DNA from: Tetrahymena elliotti 4EA | Taxonomy: Eukaryota > Ciliophora > Oligohymenophorea > Hymenostomatida > Tetrahymenidae | Reading direction: 5' to 3' | Length of the DNA: 64,000 nucleotides | Assembly (NCBI GenBank): GCA_000231825.2 | Contig: JH720330.1 | Span: 328,789 to 392,788, forward strand | In this document: in pieces, positions 39,626-54,000 of the stretch | How the letters are laid out: every line of letters begins with the position of its first letter | Numbering within the stretch: the first letter of the stretch is position 1 | The notes under the pieces: model-generated | Databases searched by the model: none | What the model saw: the letters and a program-made list of their open reading frames with translations, nothing else | What the model was told of the DNA's origin: nothing | Position numbers and translations under genes: made by a program

Positions 39626-41809
39626 ATGGAGATATATCAATAGAGTATAGATAAATTAATAAGTAAAGATAAACAAATGAAATTTAAAACCCTAAAGTTT
39701 ACCCATAATATACATTTTATATCTATGTTTTATTAAATCAATAGAGAATATCCAAAAAGATAAGCACAAATTAGTTTACAGATAGAAATATGATCCAAAA
39801 TATATCAATCCTCTAAGAAAAACTAATTTGAAAAATAGTTCTAAAAAAGCAAAATCTAAAAGTGAAAAGAAACTTATAATAGAAGGTCATAGAGGCGTTG
39901 GTATGTTTGAAGCTCACAATAGCATAAGCTCATTCAAAAAATCAATTAGCCTTGAATAAGACTATGTTGAGTTAGATACATGGTTAACAACAGATGGAGT
40001 AGTTGTTGTTGTTCATGGTGTAGAAGGCTAAGTTAAGTAAAATAAAAACAAAAACAAAAATAATTTTATTTAAAGGAAATTAATTTAAAATAACTTCTAA
40101 TAAATTTTAAGTTAAGATTTAACAAAGAAATAAAAATTGAAAACCATTAACTAACTTTAAGAGTTTATTAATTAGTAGAAATAAGAAATGATAAATTAAT
40201 CAATTTTTTGTTTTATTATTAAAAAATAATAATTATATTTTGATAAAAAAACCTAATTTAATAATATTTTTTTGCACAATTTTAAGAAACAAAAATAATT
40301 TTAATTATTTCGTAAATAGCAGCTAAGTATCTCAAAATAAAAGTGCTGATTTATCATTAGTTTATCATTTTAAAAATAAAAATCCTTCATTATCAAATTT
40401 TATGAATAATTTAATGTGGTTTTTGAGTTTAAAATAGTTTTTGCTTTTAAATTTTTATTTTTTCAAGCTTTACTCTTTTTCAAAATTTAAAAAAATAATT
40501 TTTTAGTTTATTTATAATGTAAACAAACATATCTTTAAACCAATCAATTAAGTGTAAATATTATCTAAGTAATATAGGATATTTTCATTAAAAAAATATT
40601 TAAAGTACCAAACTTAATTCAAAAATTATTTATTAGAAACAAAATTTTAAAGTAATACATACTTTTCTATGGAAAAAAAAATAAATCAAATTGCTTTAGA
40701 TTTTTTATTTCAAAAATTAAAATTTATTTTGAAGTAAAAAACAAATTTTTTTTAAAAAAAATAATGAAATTATCTATCTAACATGAAAAATAATTTATTA
40801 AAAGTTATCTCATTTTATTAATCTTCTAATTTATTAACAAATCTATATTTTATTTCTTATATAAAATTCAAATAAATATTAGAAGGAAAAATTAATTTAA
40901 ATGTCTATTGAAAATAAATAATCTTTCGAAATGGACAATTTTTATTTGAAATTTTCTCTAGATTTTTTCTATTATTTTTAGAAATCTATTTTCATTCAAA
41001 TAAATCCTGAAGGAAAAAATTCTGATAAAATCTCTATATTTATATGAGGCACATTTTTTAGGAGCTGTTTTACTGATTACATAAAAAATTTCATACTTAC
41101 TCCCAATATTTTTTTCTAATGTTCTATTAAACAACTGTTTGTGTTTTGATATTTTTCTTCAGTTCTGATTTGCAACAAATTAGCATACAATTGAGGTTTT
41201 TATATATTTTTAATATTATAACATAGAGATAAAGATGGAAATCTCAAGTTGATAGAATCTTTCTCAAGTGAGGAAATTACTAGTATTGTTATTAATGATA
41301 AGAATGACAAAATACCTACCTTAGAAGATATATTTTAATTGTGCAAGGATAAGATTAAGATCAACATAGAATTAAAGGGTATTAATGTTAATTTACCTGA
41401 AGCTGTAGTTGCTTTGATCAAAAAGCATGGTATGGCTGGATAAGTTTATTTATCTGCATTTTATCATCCCTTTTACTAATTGTCTTTAGACGCATAGAAA
41501 AAACATGATATTAACACTTTTATCAAGTTTGGTTTCTTATTTTGTAAAGAAGATCAATTTCCAGACCTTTCGAAAATACCTGCAGGAAACCAATTGAATT
41601 TTTCATCAGTTTTGGCATATAATGAAGAAGCAGTAAAATTTTTGGTAAAAGGAAGAGATTAAGGTTTGACACTTTGTGCCTACTTTGGTTTTGATATTTT
41701 AGAAACTCACCAACTTTACAAAAGACTCATCTAGATTGGATGCACTTCTCTCATTACCAACCAACCTCACACTTTAAAAAATTTTAGATTAAAATACTTC
41801 AACTATTGA
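39626..41809 (+). CDS. Glycerophosphodiester phosphodiesterase family protein
   Basis: Three exons (39626-39662, 39745-40036, 41227-41809) total 912 bases, 303 residues. GDPD-family features are clear. GHRG with the first catalytic His is near residue 60, followed by AHNSISSFKKSI, YVELDTWLTTDGVVVVVH with the second His, and KIKINIELKG, the metal-binding Glu strand. The C-terminus has CTSLITNQPHTLKNF, the usual 'I.TN.P' motif. These enzymes hydrolyse glycerophosphodiesters to glycerol-3-phosphate and an alcohol in phospholipid turnover. There is no signal peptide or membrane segment, so it is probably cytosolic. The second His is followed by Gly (VVHGVEG) where HD is usual. Intron 2 is about 1.2 kb, long for this genome. 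Confidence 0.9.
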
Positions 41810-44556
41810 ATTAATTTAAAGTTTATAATGCATCAAGTCATTTTTACATTTTTTTTTGCATTTTTTAAAACAAATAATTCTTAATATTCAATAAAGAACT
41901 TGTTTTTAATCTCCATTTACAAGATTTATAAGAAATATTGATACATTTTTGTAATTACATTTAAAACTTAGTGAATTTATATAAATAATAGTATTTTCTT
42001 TATTTTCTTTTTCTTTTAAAGGCATGCATATACAACAAATACTACTACTAATCTTCTAGTCTTTTATTTTGAGATAAATCGTATATACTTTTCTAATCCA
42101 TTTTAATATGATAATTTTTCATTTATTTAAAATATAAGGAAACTCTAATTTATTCAAATAATAGTTGAATACTCTATTGTAAAATATGTAAATATGATAA
42201 AAATAAACGTTTCTTAGTTTATTTAACATTTTAATGTTAGGAAGAGTTAAATAATAAGAGTTATCTAATAGTTTAGGTATTTTGTTATTGTAGAATTTTA
42301 CAAAATTGAGATTATATTTTATCAATCATAGAAATACTTTAAATTGAGAATTGAATCAACCAAAAATTCTTTAGGTACTAATAATCCAATGGTTGAAAAG
42401 CTTTTTTTTATATGAATTTATTTTTCTTTCCAAGAGGAGAATCTCCACGATTACGAGAAAATATTATTTAAAATAATATTACAGATAGAATAAAAATTTT
42501 AAAAATAAATGCTTACAACTAAATAGCACTAAATTAATTTTTAAACAAAATTTTATAAGAAAAATTAAAAGAATAGACTGAAAGCTTCTACAATTTTTCT
42601 AAAGAAAAAAGAAAATTAATTATAAAGTAAAAAGAGTAAAAAAGCAGCAAATTTAATATTAAAGAAAATTTCCAGAAATAATTAAGTTGTAATTTAGTCT
42701 AAAAAAGCAATAATCTTATTTAAAATCTTGAAATTTTTTAAGTGAAAAAAAATTAGAAGTAATATAAAAAATCAGTCATAACAGAAACTATTATCCTTAA
42801 TTTGTTTATTGTCTCACTTACAAATAAACAAATTGTCCTTTGCATATCAATTATTTTAAACAAAATTTTAAATAAAATTCATTTTTTTCATATTGATTAA
42901 TCATAGTATCCATCCTGCTAGATTTCTTTTCTCCTCTGTTTCTTTTTTCCTTTTTAGAAATTTAGCTTTTTTTAATACCCACCAGCACATTAGTAAAATT
43001 GTAAAGATAAAGCCTGGCATTTAGTATTTCATCAATTAAAGTATTAAATCTGTACCGTTTTACAAATCGTCATTATTCGATTCAATCAGATAATTATATA
43101 AAATTAAAATATGGTTACTTATTATATAGAAATTTAAATAATAATAAAGAAAATTATTACTATAGAATATAAGTAAATCATGTTTATTAAAAATTGAGAA
43201 TATAAAAGTAATCAGTGAAAATATTTTTAAGTTAATATAGACAATTTAACATATTTCATCTATGAATTAATTTTCTTTATTGGTTTAAACAGTGAAATAA
43301 CTGATAAATGATCTTTATATTTCTATGAACTTTATTTCGAATTTAAATTTTAATTCATATTTTTATGAAAAACACTTGGAACAATATCATTTTAAAAGTT
43401 TTTATTTAATATAAACTTCTGAGCTTTGATAAATATGTTATGAAGCCATGATTTCTTTGCCAAAATAGAGATTTGTTAGCTAGCTATTCTTGGAATAGAT
43501 CAATTGATTCAGTATAATTTTAAAATTACATTCAAATAAGAAGGTTTTTTTGTAATCTGAAGTAAATTAGATCTATATTTTATTTGAAAGAGTGATAATG
43601 ATTATTTGAAATTAATTCACTTTTCATTATAAATTTTCTACACAGTATTTTAAGAAATTTTAAGAAACACCATGGTTGTGGTTCTGACTAAAAATGTTTA
43701 AATTTATGTTTTTCAATAAAAAGCCGGTATTTTCTCAAGTCTTTGTCTAAATTAATTTCATCCCAATTACTAAATATATAATTTTTTTTTTCACAATTGT
43801 TAAGCTGGTAAAATTTTAATTAGTATCTTTCTAAAAACGAGAGGTTTAGAAACAAAATTAAACTATTTGCTTCATTTGTTTTTGTTTAAGCCCAAAGCCA
43901 TGTAAGGCAAAATCAAAAAGATATATATTGAAAATAAATTTGAGCTTCTGTTCTTTACATATATAATCAAAAAAACCTAGACAAGTCCTTTAATATGTAA
44001 TTAGTTATTTTATTTAATAAATAGCATGTATCATATCATCTGATAGATAAAACTTAATTATAACACTTTAGTAATTAAATATGAGTAAATAATTTAGATG
44101 ATATTTTGTAGAATAGATCTTGGTTATTGAATTTGAATATACCTTTTGATAACTACTTGAACAATCTTTGAGATAGATATTAATTAAAAAAGAAATTAAT
44201 AGGGAATATAAAAAGTATTCTATCAATATTCTTTTTAGAAAAACTATGGAAAACTTCTAAAAAAATCTTAATGGGTATGAATATATATTCGTTCGTGAGG
44301 AACATTTATTAATTTAATAATTAAAAAAAATACAAAAATAACTAAAAATCAAAAAAAAAGAAAGGTTTAATTATAACTATTACTTTAAATAGTATAAATC
44401 AAATCAAATTAAAAAACAAAAAAAACCTTCACAAGCACAAGAGCTTATTACAAGCTAAACCTATACATTTATTAGTACACCTAATTTCTGAATCTCTCTA
44501 TAACAAAAAAAAATAAATAAAACTTAGCAAAAAAATTAATATCTGAATTAACGCAA
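41810..44556. other. Long gene-free AT-rich region
   Basis: 2.7 kb without a supportable gene. Short frames, such as one on the minus strand at 42119-42325, have chance-like Asn/Tyr/Leu composition. The right end should hold the promoter and leader of the glutamate-cysteine ligase gene. Confidence 0.6.
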
Positions 44557-47500
44557 ATGGGATATTTAGGTAACGATGGTCAAACCCTCACCTTTGAACA
44601 AGCAAAGAATCATTTTGGTTAAATTAAAAAAGATGGTATCATCTAGTTCCTTAATCTTTTCAAGAAATTTAAAGAAGTAACATACAAGGAAACAATTAAA
44701 AAAATTGTCAATGAAAAATATTTACCTATACACTGGGGTGATGAAATAGAAGCTCATGTTGTTTATTTAGATAAGGAATAAAAAATTCCTAAAATAGTAC
44801 CTGATACTCATTATTTATTTTCAAGAGTTTAGCAAGACTAGCAAGAAGAGCCTGAAGATGTCAACTTCAAGTTAGTACCCGAATACGGTGGTTGGATGAT
44901 TGAAACTACTCCTTCAAATCCATACTACACAATCAATAATCTTTGCGCTGTTCCCTCAAACTTGAGTGAACGCTCTCATAAGATCAATAGCTATTTAAAT
45001 CCTGGACAGAAGGTTCTTTATACATCTACCTTCCCTATTTTAGGATAAATTGATTATCAATATTTTTATATGCCTGAAGGTCAAGTTGATAAGCATGTTA
45101 ATGAAGTCACTAAATCCTTATTTATAGATGATAGAATCATTAGTGATCATCCTCGTTTCCCTACTCTTTCACGTAGTATTCGTTCAAGAAGATAAGAAAA
45201 GGTCAATATTAGAGTACCTATTTACAAGGACAAATAAACTAACGTTCAAATTTCTCAATACGATCCTGATCCTGATTTTATTTACATGGATGCTATGGCC
45301 TTCGGTATGGGTTCTACTTGCATTCAAAGTAAGATTTTACATTCAAAATTAATTTAAAAATTTTAATTTGTTGGCATTTTCTACTATTTTGTTTTATTTG
45401 CTTCATTCATCCGCGCCTTCATGATATTTAAATTGAGACTTATAAAAGAAAACATAAGGATGACTGACTATTTTTTTAAAAAAATTATTGATTGATAAAA
45501 ATACATCATCTTCCTTAATTTTTTCAACAATTTATTCATTCCTCAAATAAAAGAAAAATTCTCTAAAAAAAACAAGCTTTTGATCTGTTACCTTTAGAAA
45601 ATGAATAATTTAAAAAATGATAAAGATAATTTAAAATAAAATAGAAAAAAGAAAAAAGAAGTTAGCTAAATATAGAGTTTGTTCCTTTAAATAGGAACAA
45701 TTAAAAAAGTAATAATAGATTGAAAAAGATCAAGTCTTTTTGATTAAAAAAATTCAATACTTTTGAGAAAATAAGTTTAGCTGGTTTATTTTCTTAATTA
45801 ATTTACTTCTGTGGCATTCAAAATATCTAAATATTAATACAATTAATAAATCTAGAGTAAATTACCTCAATACTACAATTGCTTAAGCTAAATATAAGAA
45901 AGAAAAATAAGTGATAAAATTGTTTAAAAAAGATTAACCTATTAAACACCACTAGAATAACTATCCAATCCATATAAAAGATATAAGAAAAAAAATAGTG
46001 GGAATTTTAATTGAAGAAAGTACGCGATGATTGATTTGAAAATTAATGATTTAATAGTATCAAAATAATACGCACAATTAATTATAATAAATAATTAACG
46101 AGGCTCAATTCAAGAAAATATATTGAGTGGGAATTTTAATCTTCTCGATAAAAGATAAAAGGAAAATTTAAATGACAAAGTAATTACAACATAGAATTTT
46201 TCTGGAAAAAAAAAAGAAATTCCTAAAGAACAAATAGAAAAATCATTACAGTTAAATCAATTCGATCACAATCATATTATAAATAAGTCACAAATTTTCA
46301 ATTTCACTAGAAAAATACACTATTAATGGCATTATTAGCTTCTTTTTTGTAATTATCCTTAAAAATGATTTCAAGAATTCAGCAATTTTGTTGAAAAATA
46401 TCAATCTTTTTCTCATAAACAAAGAATAAAACAAAAAAAATGAATTTACCAACATATTTTCTGATCAAAAATTTTGAATAAAGTATTTAAAATTATTTTT
46501 ATTAAATAGCTACTTTCAGTGCCAAGAATTTTTCTCACGCTCGTAGATTATATGATTAGATGGGTATTCTTTCTCCTTTATTCTTAGCCATGACTGCCTC
46601 ATCCCCTATATTCAGAGGTAAATTAGCTGCTATTGATACCAGATGGGATGTTATTGCCGCTTCTGTTGATTGTAGAACCCCTGAAGAGAGAGATCCTTCA
46701 TCCTCCAAATACATTCCTAAAAGCAGATACGATTCTATTTCTCTCTTTATTAGTGATGAAAAAAGAAACCTCCCTTAATACAATGATTTGAAATTCCCTC
46801 TCAATGAAGAAATCATGTAATTCGCTCGTGAAAAATCTAAAGAAATGGGATTGGAATTAGATGAAAACTACATCAAACACCTTGGATTCTTATATATCAG
46901 AGATCCTCTTGTTCTCTTTGAGAAGAAATTAGTTGTTGATAATGAAAAGGAAACCCTTCATTTTGAAAACATTCAATCTACCAACTGGAATTCTGTTCGT
47001 CTTAAACCCCCACCATCTATGGACAGTAATATTGGCTGGAGAACTGAATTCAGAACAATGGAAAGTTAAATTACAAATGATGAAAATGCTGCTTTTATGC
47101 TTTTATCTCACATCTTTGTAAGACTTCTCTATCAATCTGACAGCATAAATTTTTACATCCCCATCACTAAAGTAGATATTAACTTCTAACGTGCCAAATA
47201 AATAGATGCAGTCACTGCTTAAAAGTTCTTCTTCCGTACTAATATTCATGACGATGGTGAGCCTATTATTGAAGAACTTACTCTTCATGAAATTTTCTTT
47301 GGAAAATCTAAAGTTTTTGATGGTCTTTACAAATATGCCAGCTAAATTTGGGAAAGTATGGTTTTAGAAATATACGGTAGTAACGATAACACTGATTTTG
47401 AAAAGGTTTGGTAATTTATTCGTTAACGTACTTCTGGTGAAAAAGTTACTATTGCTAGATGGATTCGTAACTTTGTAGATAATCATCCTGAATACCAACA

Positions 47501-47603
47501 TGACAGTGAAATTACAAATTCTATTGCTTATGATTTGATTGAAGCTCTCACATCTATTTCTGAAGGAACCGCTAAAGATCCCAACTTTACTCCTATTTTC
47601 TGA
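44557..47603 (+). CDS. GCLC: Glutamate-cysteine ligase catalytic subunit
   Basis: Two exons (44557-45328, 46510-47603) total 1,866 bases, 621 residues, near the roughly 637 of the animal enzyme. The eukaryotic GCL type is recognisable throughout: [20 protein letters not shown] at the start, [11 protein letters not shown] in the active site, [32 protein letters not shown], and [15 protein letters not shown], which spans the splice. In exon 2 come [38 protein letters not shown] and [17 protein letters not shown]. The enzyme joins glutamate and cysteine with ATP, the first and limiting step of glutathione synthesis, in the cytosol. The 1,181-base intron has good GT..AG borders. Several short ORFs inside the gene are fragments created by TAA/TAG glutamine codons or shadows. 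Confidence 0.96.
45997..46140 (+). repeat. Direct repeat of a 15-mer in the GCLC intron
   Basis: AGTGGGAATTTTAAT occurs at 45997-46011 and again at 46126-46140. The surrounding intron is AT-rich and purine-biased on the plus strand. No function is inferred. Confidence 0.6.
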
Positions 47604-49031
47604 ATAGTTTGAATTTTTTAAGAATATATTTTCAAAATCACTAAATCAATAAAAATACCTTTTAATTAATATATAAATTCAACCTTCTCATCTTAATGAA
47701 CACACTAACAAAAAAATATATATAAGTAAACTAATATTCAAATTAATAAAGAATCCCAACCTACATAGTTAATCAATTAGCAACCAAATAAAAAGATGGT
47801 CCAAATATACTTACTCTACTCTTAAGTCAAATCAAAAATTTAACAAAAAAGTAGCAGCATAAAAATAATAATAATTTAAATAAGAAATATACATTAAATT
47901 TTTATATTAGATGTCTTACTCCAATAAAAATAACAACTTATTACATTTATTATTGAACTAATTTTAGGCTAGTTGAATAACTTTATAAATAAAGTTAGTA
48001 AGAAAATTAATTTGTCATATTTATCAAATCAATTTCTTGATTAAAATCGATAATTGTATTTTAAATCATATGTTTCAGTATTTTATTATTCTATTTTCAT
48101 TTCAAAAATATTACATTTCCAATTTTTTTTTAAATTTACTAATTTTAATATGTTTTTTTTTAATTAATTTTATTTTTTTTACTTCTTTAATCATATTTTT
48201 TGTATCTTTTTAAATAAATATTCCTCAAATTTTAGCATGAAATTTATTGATGTTCATAAATAAAAGCAAATTTATTCATTTTAGGTTATTCAATAAATTT
48301 ACACAAAGATAATAAAATAAAATTTTAAAATTGTGAAAAAAATGAAATAAAATTAGTTTTTTGATTACACAATTTAAAATAATTTTTTAAGTCAACTTAA
48401 TTTCAGGTAAATACAATCTTATTTAAATCTAAATATTTAAAAATTTTTCTTTATTTAATTTACTAATGAATATTTAAAATAATTTGAATTTATTCTAAAA
48501 ATTAATTTCAAATAAAAAATTCAATTTAATAAGGATTCATTTTCTTTTATAAAATAATTTTTAAATTTCCTCTTAAATTTATTTAAATATACTCAATTAT
48601 TTGACTCAAAACATTTTATTAATAAAAAATGCAGCCAAAGTAGTAATTTAAGTAAAAATTGAAAAGGCAATTAAGATTGAAGCTGATAATAGAATTTTGA
48701 AAATTATTAAAAATAACAATTAATAAGAAGTTAATTTATATCCATTTCTAACCTAAGTGAATCTAAATAAAATTTATTTTGTAAAATAGTAATAATTATT
48801 GAATGAAATCTGAATAGCAAATAACTTTTATTAATATTAAATAAGATTGTTTGAGTTTTCAAAATATAACAGAATGAAATTTCAATTCATATCATTATTG
48901 AAACTAAATAGTTTTTTTGTTAGTTGCTATTTTATTTTTTGATTCTTATCAATCAATAATTTTTAAAAAGGTTTATTTTGTTTGACAAAAAGAAAGAAAC
49001 ATAAGTAATAAATAGCACTAAATTTATAAAA
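47604..49031. other. Gene-free AT-rich spacer
   Basis: Between GCLC and the next plus-strand gene. It should contain a 3' end and a promoter. Nothing recognised. Confidence 0.6.
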
Positions 49032-49958
49032 ATGATTAATAACAGCGTAGTTAATTCTCAAGTTTATGTACCTTTGCAATATAGCTAAACTATCCCTTAA
49101 AAGGTCATTTTTCAATAACCTCCTCCCCCTCCACCTCGTTAAATAATTTCATCAACTCCTCTACTTTAGCAACCTCCTAAATAAATAATCCAAACTCAAG
49201 TCGTAATATAAATATTAATTTGATCATAAAAGTCAACAATTAATTATTTTTTGGTTTGCTTAGATTAAAATTTTGAAATCATTTAACATAATTTTAAGAA
49301 TAGCGTTTAATGTTTTTTTAACTAATAATTAGTTCCCTCAACCTATTGAAAAACCTATTGTCATTTTAAATAGTGACACTGCAGCTAAATTCAATTCAAG
49401 GATAAATGAATTACCACAAATCCAAGATAATACTGATTTGCATTTGCTTGAGAGTTTAAATTTAAAGATTGATAGATTAATAAGAATGGAAAATGTTTTG
49501 AATGGATAAATTAGTTAACTTAGTAGCACTGCTAATGCTAAAGAGGTTCTCATCAGCTAAATTAGAGAATAGAGATAAAAATTAGAAGAAATTGTCAGTA
49601 AATATTTATACACTATTTTACATAAAAATCCATATATTTACAATTTATTTTTATTATTAAAGGACTTTAGGCAATTAGAATCGATGAGCTTAAAGCTTAA
49701 CTTCTACGAGCAAGAAGTGATTTAGATCAAACTGTACAAATCTCTAATGAAACAGAAAAAGAAGTTCATAACTTAAAGTATTTACTTAATGAAAAATAAA
49801 ATGTTGTAAACCAATGGAAAGCTAGAGGTTCAGAAGTAGAGAGATTAAATAGTGATGTTAATCTTTTATAATCTCAATTAAATTAACTTCAAGCTTAGAA
49901 TTAGGTACTTCGTAATAACATCAAGCTTGATCCTTCATACAATTATTTAATCATTTGA
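49032..49958 (+). CDS. Proline/glutamine-rich coiled-coil protein, 243 residues
   Basis: Three exons (49032-49202, 49333-49597, 49663-49958) total 732 bases. The N-terminal 70 or so residues are Pro/Gln-rich, with a six-proline run (QQPPPPPPRQ) and LLQQPPKQ. From about residue 90 to the end it is a coiled coil, for example LNLKIDRLIRMENVLNGQI, LRARSDLDQTVQI and LLQSQLNQLQAQNQVLRNN. The C-terminus is short (DPSYNYLII). No catalytic motif, signal peptide or membrane helix. It is probably a scaffold or cytoskeletal protein, perhaps binding SH3/WW/EVH1-type partners through the proline stretch, which is speculation. Family not recognised. Confidence 0.85.
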
Positions 49959-51091
49959 AAACAATAGAAAATAAAATATCTATTTGCTATTTCTAATAAG
50001 CGTTTATGAAATTTTTGGAATTAAATTTATATAAATTGTTAATAAAAAATGAATATTATGATCAAATAGTAATTTTTTCAAAAATATAATTATTTTAAAC
50101 TTGCTTTTTTGATGAAATGTCAACAAAAATATGAATAGTTTTTATTAGAAATCTTAATAAACTATCTTTATGAAAAGAGGAGTATTTTTTATATTTTTTA
50201 GATTCTTTATTTTTTTTAATGAAATCGATATTGTTGAATCAATTAAAATAGATCAGATTAATCTAATTAAATTAGGTTATTTTTTTAATTTACCATTATA
50301 ATAAATATTTAAACTTATTGCTGAAATAAATTAGCATAAAAATTGATGATGCAGCATAAAAATAGTAATAATTTATATTCTTACTTTTATTAAATTTATA
50401 TTTTACAAATAATTTAACAAAAAAATACTACTGAAATCAAAATTTAAAACAAAAAATTTTTGAAAAAATTTAAAAAGCAGAAAATATTATAGATTTTTTG
50501 GTAAATGAGTTAATGTAATATGTTTTCTGAAATGATTAAATATTTTTTGATATTTCCATATTCTTTTCGATTTTAAAGATAGTTTGAAAATATTTTATAT
50601 TTTGAATAATAACTGGATTAGTTAAAATAAATATGGTTTTAAATTCTAATTTTATTACTGCTACGTTTAGTTTGATGAACCATACATATAAAGAAGATTG
50701 ATGATATTGCAACGTGAAGAGAAAAATAAAAAGAAATTAACTAATGATTGAATAAACTAAAATTTTATGAATAATAAATATAATTATTTATATTAGTTGA
50801 ATCATTAATCAACCTGTTTAAATATAAAAAATTTAATTCTTATATTTCTTAAAAATAAAGAGATAGAAGGAGTGCACATTTTGTTTAGTCCATTTAGTAA
50901 ATAGATTAAGTAGTAGCCATTAAGCATATCACTAGAAGCATTTAATAAATAGTTAGTATAATTACTAAGTTATAACATAGAAACTATCCACTTCATTTAA
51001 TTTATTAACAACTATAAATTAACTCTTTGTCACAAGATAAAACTTATCATTAATAAAAAATAGAAATAAATTTTAAGAATATATAGTAGAG
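49959..51091. other. Gene-free AT-rich spacer
   Basis: Between two plus-strand genes. The stretch 50861-51091 is open in one frame up to the VPS54 start and is probably its 5' leader. No other feature. Confidence 0.5.
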
Positions 51092-54000
51092 ATGTCAGAT
51101 AGGTTATCTAATAGTATGAATAATGACCTAGGTCAAGGATATTTAAATGAAAGTTTTGCAAGTATGCAAAGCGTGTATACATACAGCAATTAAAATTTAT
51201 CATCATTAGTAAATATGCCCTAAACAAAAACATCATAAATGCTTGAAGGTTTTAGAAGTATGATTACAAATACTAAAATATATAAGTCAATTGAAGATAA
51301 GGGAAGCAAAATATTTACTGGAAGAAGTAATACATCATCTGGTAGCACTACAGTCAGTGAGGATACACTACATAAAATTAATATCGATATTTCAGAGTTC
51401 AACGAATATAAAGAAAGAATTTAAAATGAACTATTCAAATATATGAATCAAAAAAGATAAGAGCAAGAAAGTACAGATATTTTGCAGACAATCAACTTAA
51501 ATGAAGTACTTTTAAGATGCTATAAGAATGTACCTTCAATTTATTTTGATAGCAATTTTCACTTTGATTTCAAAGCTCATCTCTCAAGAGACTTTAATTA
51601 AATGAATGAAACTTAAGATTAAATTTCTGAATATCTTGAAGAAGTTGATATCAATTTATTTTACTAGATTTAAACTAGATTCAATTAGTTTTTATCAATC
51701 ATTCTAGATTTAAATGACATGTAGTCCCTTATAGATGATAGCTTAAAAAAAATTTATTTCATCCGTCAGTGTAATCTTGTTTTAAAGCAAAAGCTTGTTT
51801 AAAAAGGTAGTTAAATTGTCTAAATGAAAAAAAGAATTGATAGATGTTAATCAGTTCTAGCCTATTTGCAACTTGTGTAAACCCTTCATAAATCTCTCCC
51901 TTCTATTACAACTCTTATAAATGCAGGTAAATTCGATTTTGCTGTTACTCTCCTTCATTAAAGTGAGGCTGAATACAATAAAAAGTTTTAGAAAATGATA
52001 GCCCTAAATCAATTTAGAGATTAAATATTTCTGAATAGATAAAAACTTGAAAAAAATATATCAATGTCTTTTCAAGATAAATCTTTAGATTATGTCATAT
52101 CTGAACTGAGTTTTATTAAAGAACCTACACTATCAGCTTAACACTAAAGAAGTGACATCTCTTCTGCTGATAATTCTTTTGATGACAGTAGTTATATGAA
52201 CTCAACTTTAATGAACGAAACTTTTGAAAACCGCTAAGTAAACTTAAATCTCACATAAATAATGAACGAAGCTTCAAAGAATCCTTAATTTAAATGGTAA
52301 CACACCACCTTCAGAAGGTAAAAAAATGTTTTATTATCTTAATTAAAAAATATTTCATTCTCAAAGTTCAATTTCAATTAATTATTTCAAAATGAAATTT
52401 ATACACAATTACTTCAGTTTTATTTATTTAAATCATTTTTTTAATTCAACAAAAATGTAGAGATAAAGATTTGGAAGAGTAGATTTCAAGAATAGTTAAT
52501 TAGAGCTATGATTTAGATAAATTTAATAATTAGGCATATAGGAGAAAGCTAATTGAAATGCTTAAAGGTTTTAAGGATGGATTTATAAATGATATGCAAG
52601 ATTTCTAGAATGATATAAGTAGTACACCAAACAACAATAAGCAAATATTAGGAGATATGAATGGTGATATCAATAAGAATGATAATAATAAACTGATGTT
52701 TGAAAATATGAGTTTAGATTTGTTTGTTAGATTTGTATTGTTTTACTTAGAAATTTTGAAGAGGGTAGCTCTCAAATAGATTGGTCTTAATCATACTATC
52801 TTAAATTCTTTAGTTACTCATGTTATATCAAATTTACTAAAGAGTGGTAAGGAGCTTGATGATAACATAAATGCTTTTTCTAAGCTAACTAGTTGTGTAG
52901 ATGACATTTATCAGAATGTAATCTAGGTGTTCAACTACATTAATGGATGGATTGATGATTTGATTAAATAGAAAAAGATAGATAATGAAGTTAATTTTGT
53001 AAATTTTAGAAAAGTTAGTAAAATCTTTACTTTTTGGGATGATTTCTTAGCAAATGATGTTCCTAAATTCTTTTAGATTTCTTAAGCTCCTTTTGAAGAC
53101 AATCAAGGTTGCAAAGATTCAAAAGAGTATCGTAAATTTTTTAGAAAATTCAGTGAGTATCACACTAAAGTGCAATTAAGATCTCTTGAAAATATGCGTG
53201 GTGAATTAGAAAAAAAATTCTTAGATTAATTCCATAAGAAATAATTAAAAGATTTAAAGGAAATTTTAAATAACGAAAAATGGAATCCTGTAGACATTAA
53301 CTTTGAATTTTATGATATCATTTCTTATATTGTTTAGAGTCCTAAGTAAGAAACAGAGTAAGTAAGAACTGCTAAGAGCAGCTTTGATGAAGATGAAGAT
53401 GACAATAAACATTTACAAGACGAGATAATTGAAAATAAAAATGAAGACGATAGCAATATAAATGATTTAACTTCAGCCAGAATTACAAAAGAATAATTTA
53501 AAAGAACATTGATCTAAATAAAAATTATAAAAAATTAAATAACTTATAAGAACTAAACATTCAAACTTACTTCTGCCATATTGTAAATATTAAAAATGAT
53601 TTATGAGTATTTACATTTAGTTGATTACTTTAAATCTATGAGAGAGAATTCATCTAAAAAATTGATTGAGCTACTTAAATTTTACAATTCTTATGTAAAT
53701 GAATTAATCATAGGAGGTGGAGCATTTTAACTTGGTGTTCAAATTACTGCAGGTAATTTAGCTCTAAGTTCGTTATGCTTATAATTTGCCTTGAAAATAT
53801 TCCCATAAATGACAGAGAGAATTATAGGTTTATATAAAGATGATAGAGAATTAGCAGAAAATATTGAAGATCAATTTTCTAGATTAAGTGAAGAATATAA
53901 CAATCATAATATTAACACATAGAAAACAATATCAGATATCTTGAATAAACTAGTAACTTCAACAAAGGAATAAATAGTAAAATTACAATGGAATTAAGTA

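Noticed and set aside
42119..42325. 68-codon minus-strand ORF
   Set aside because: Asn/Tyr/Leu-rich with no motif; it is expected by chance in this base composition.
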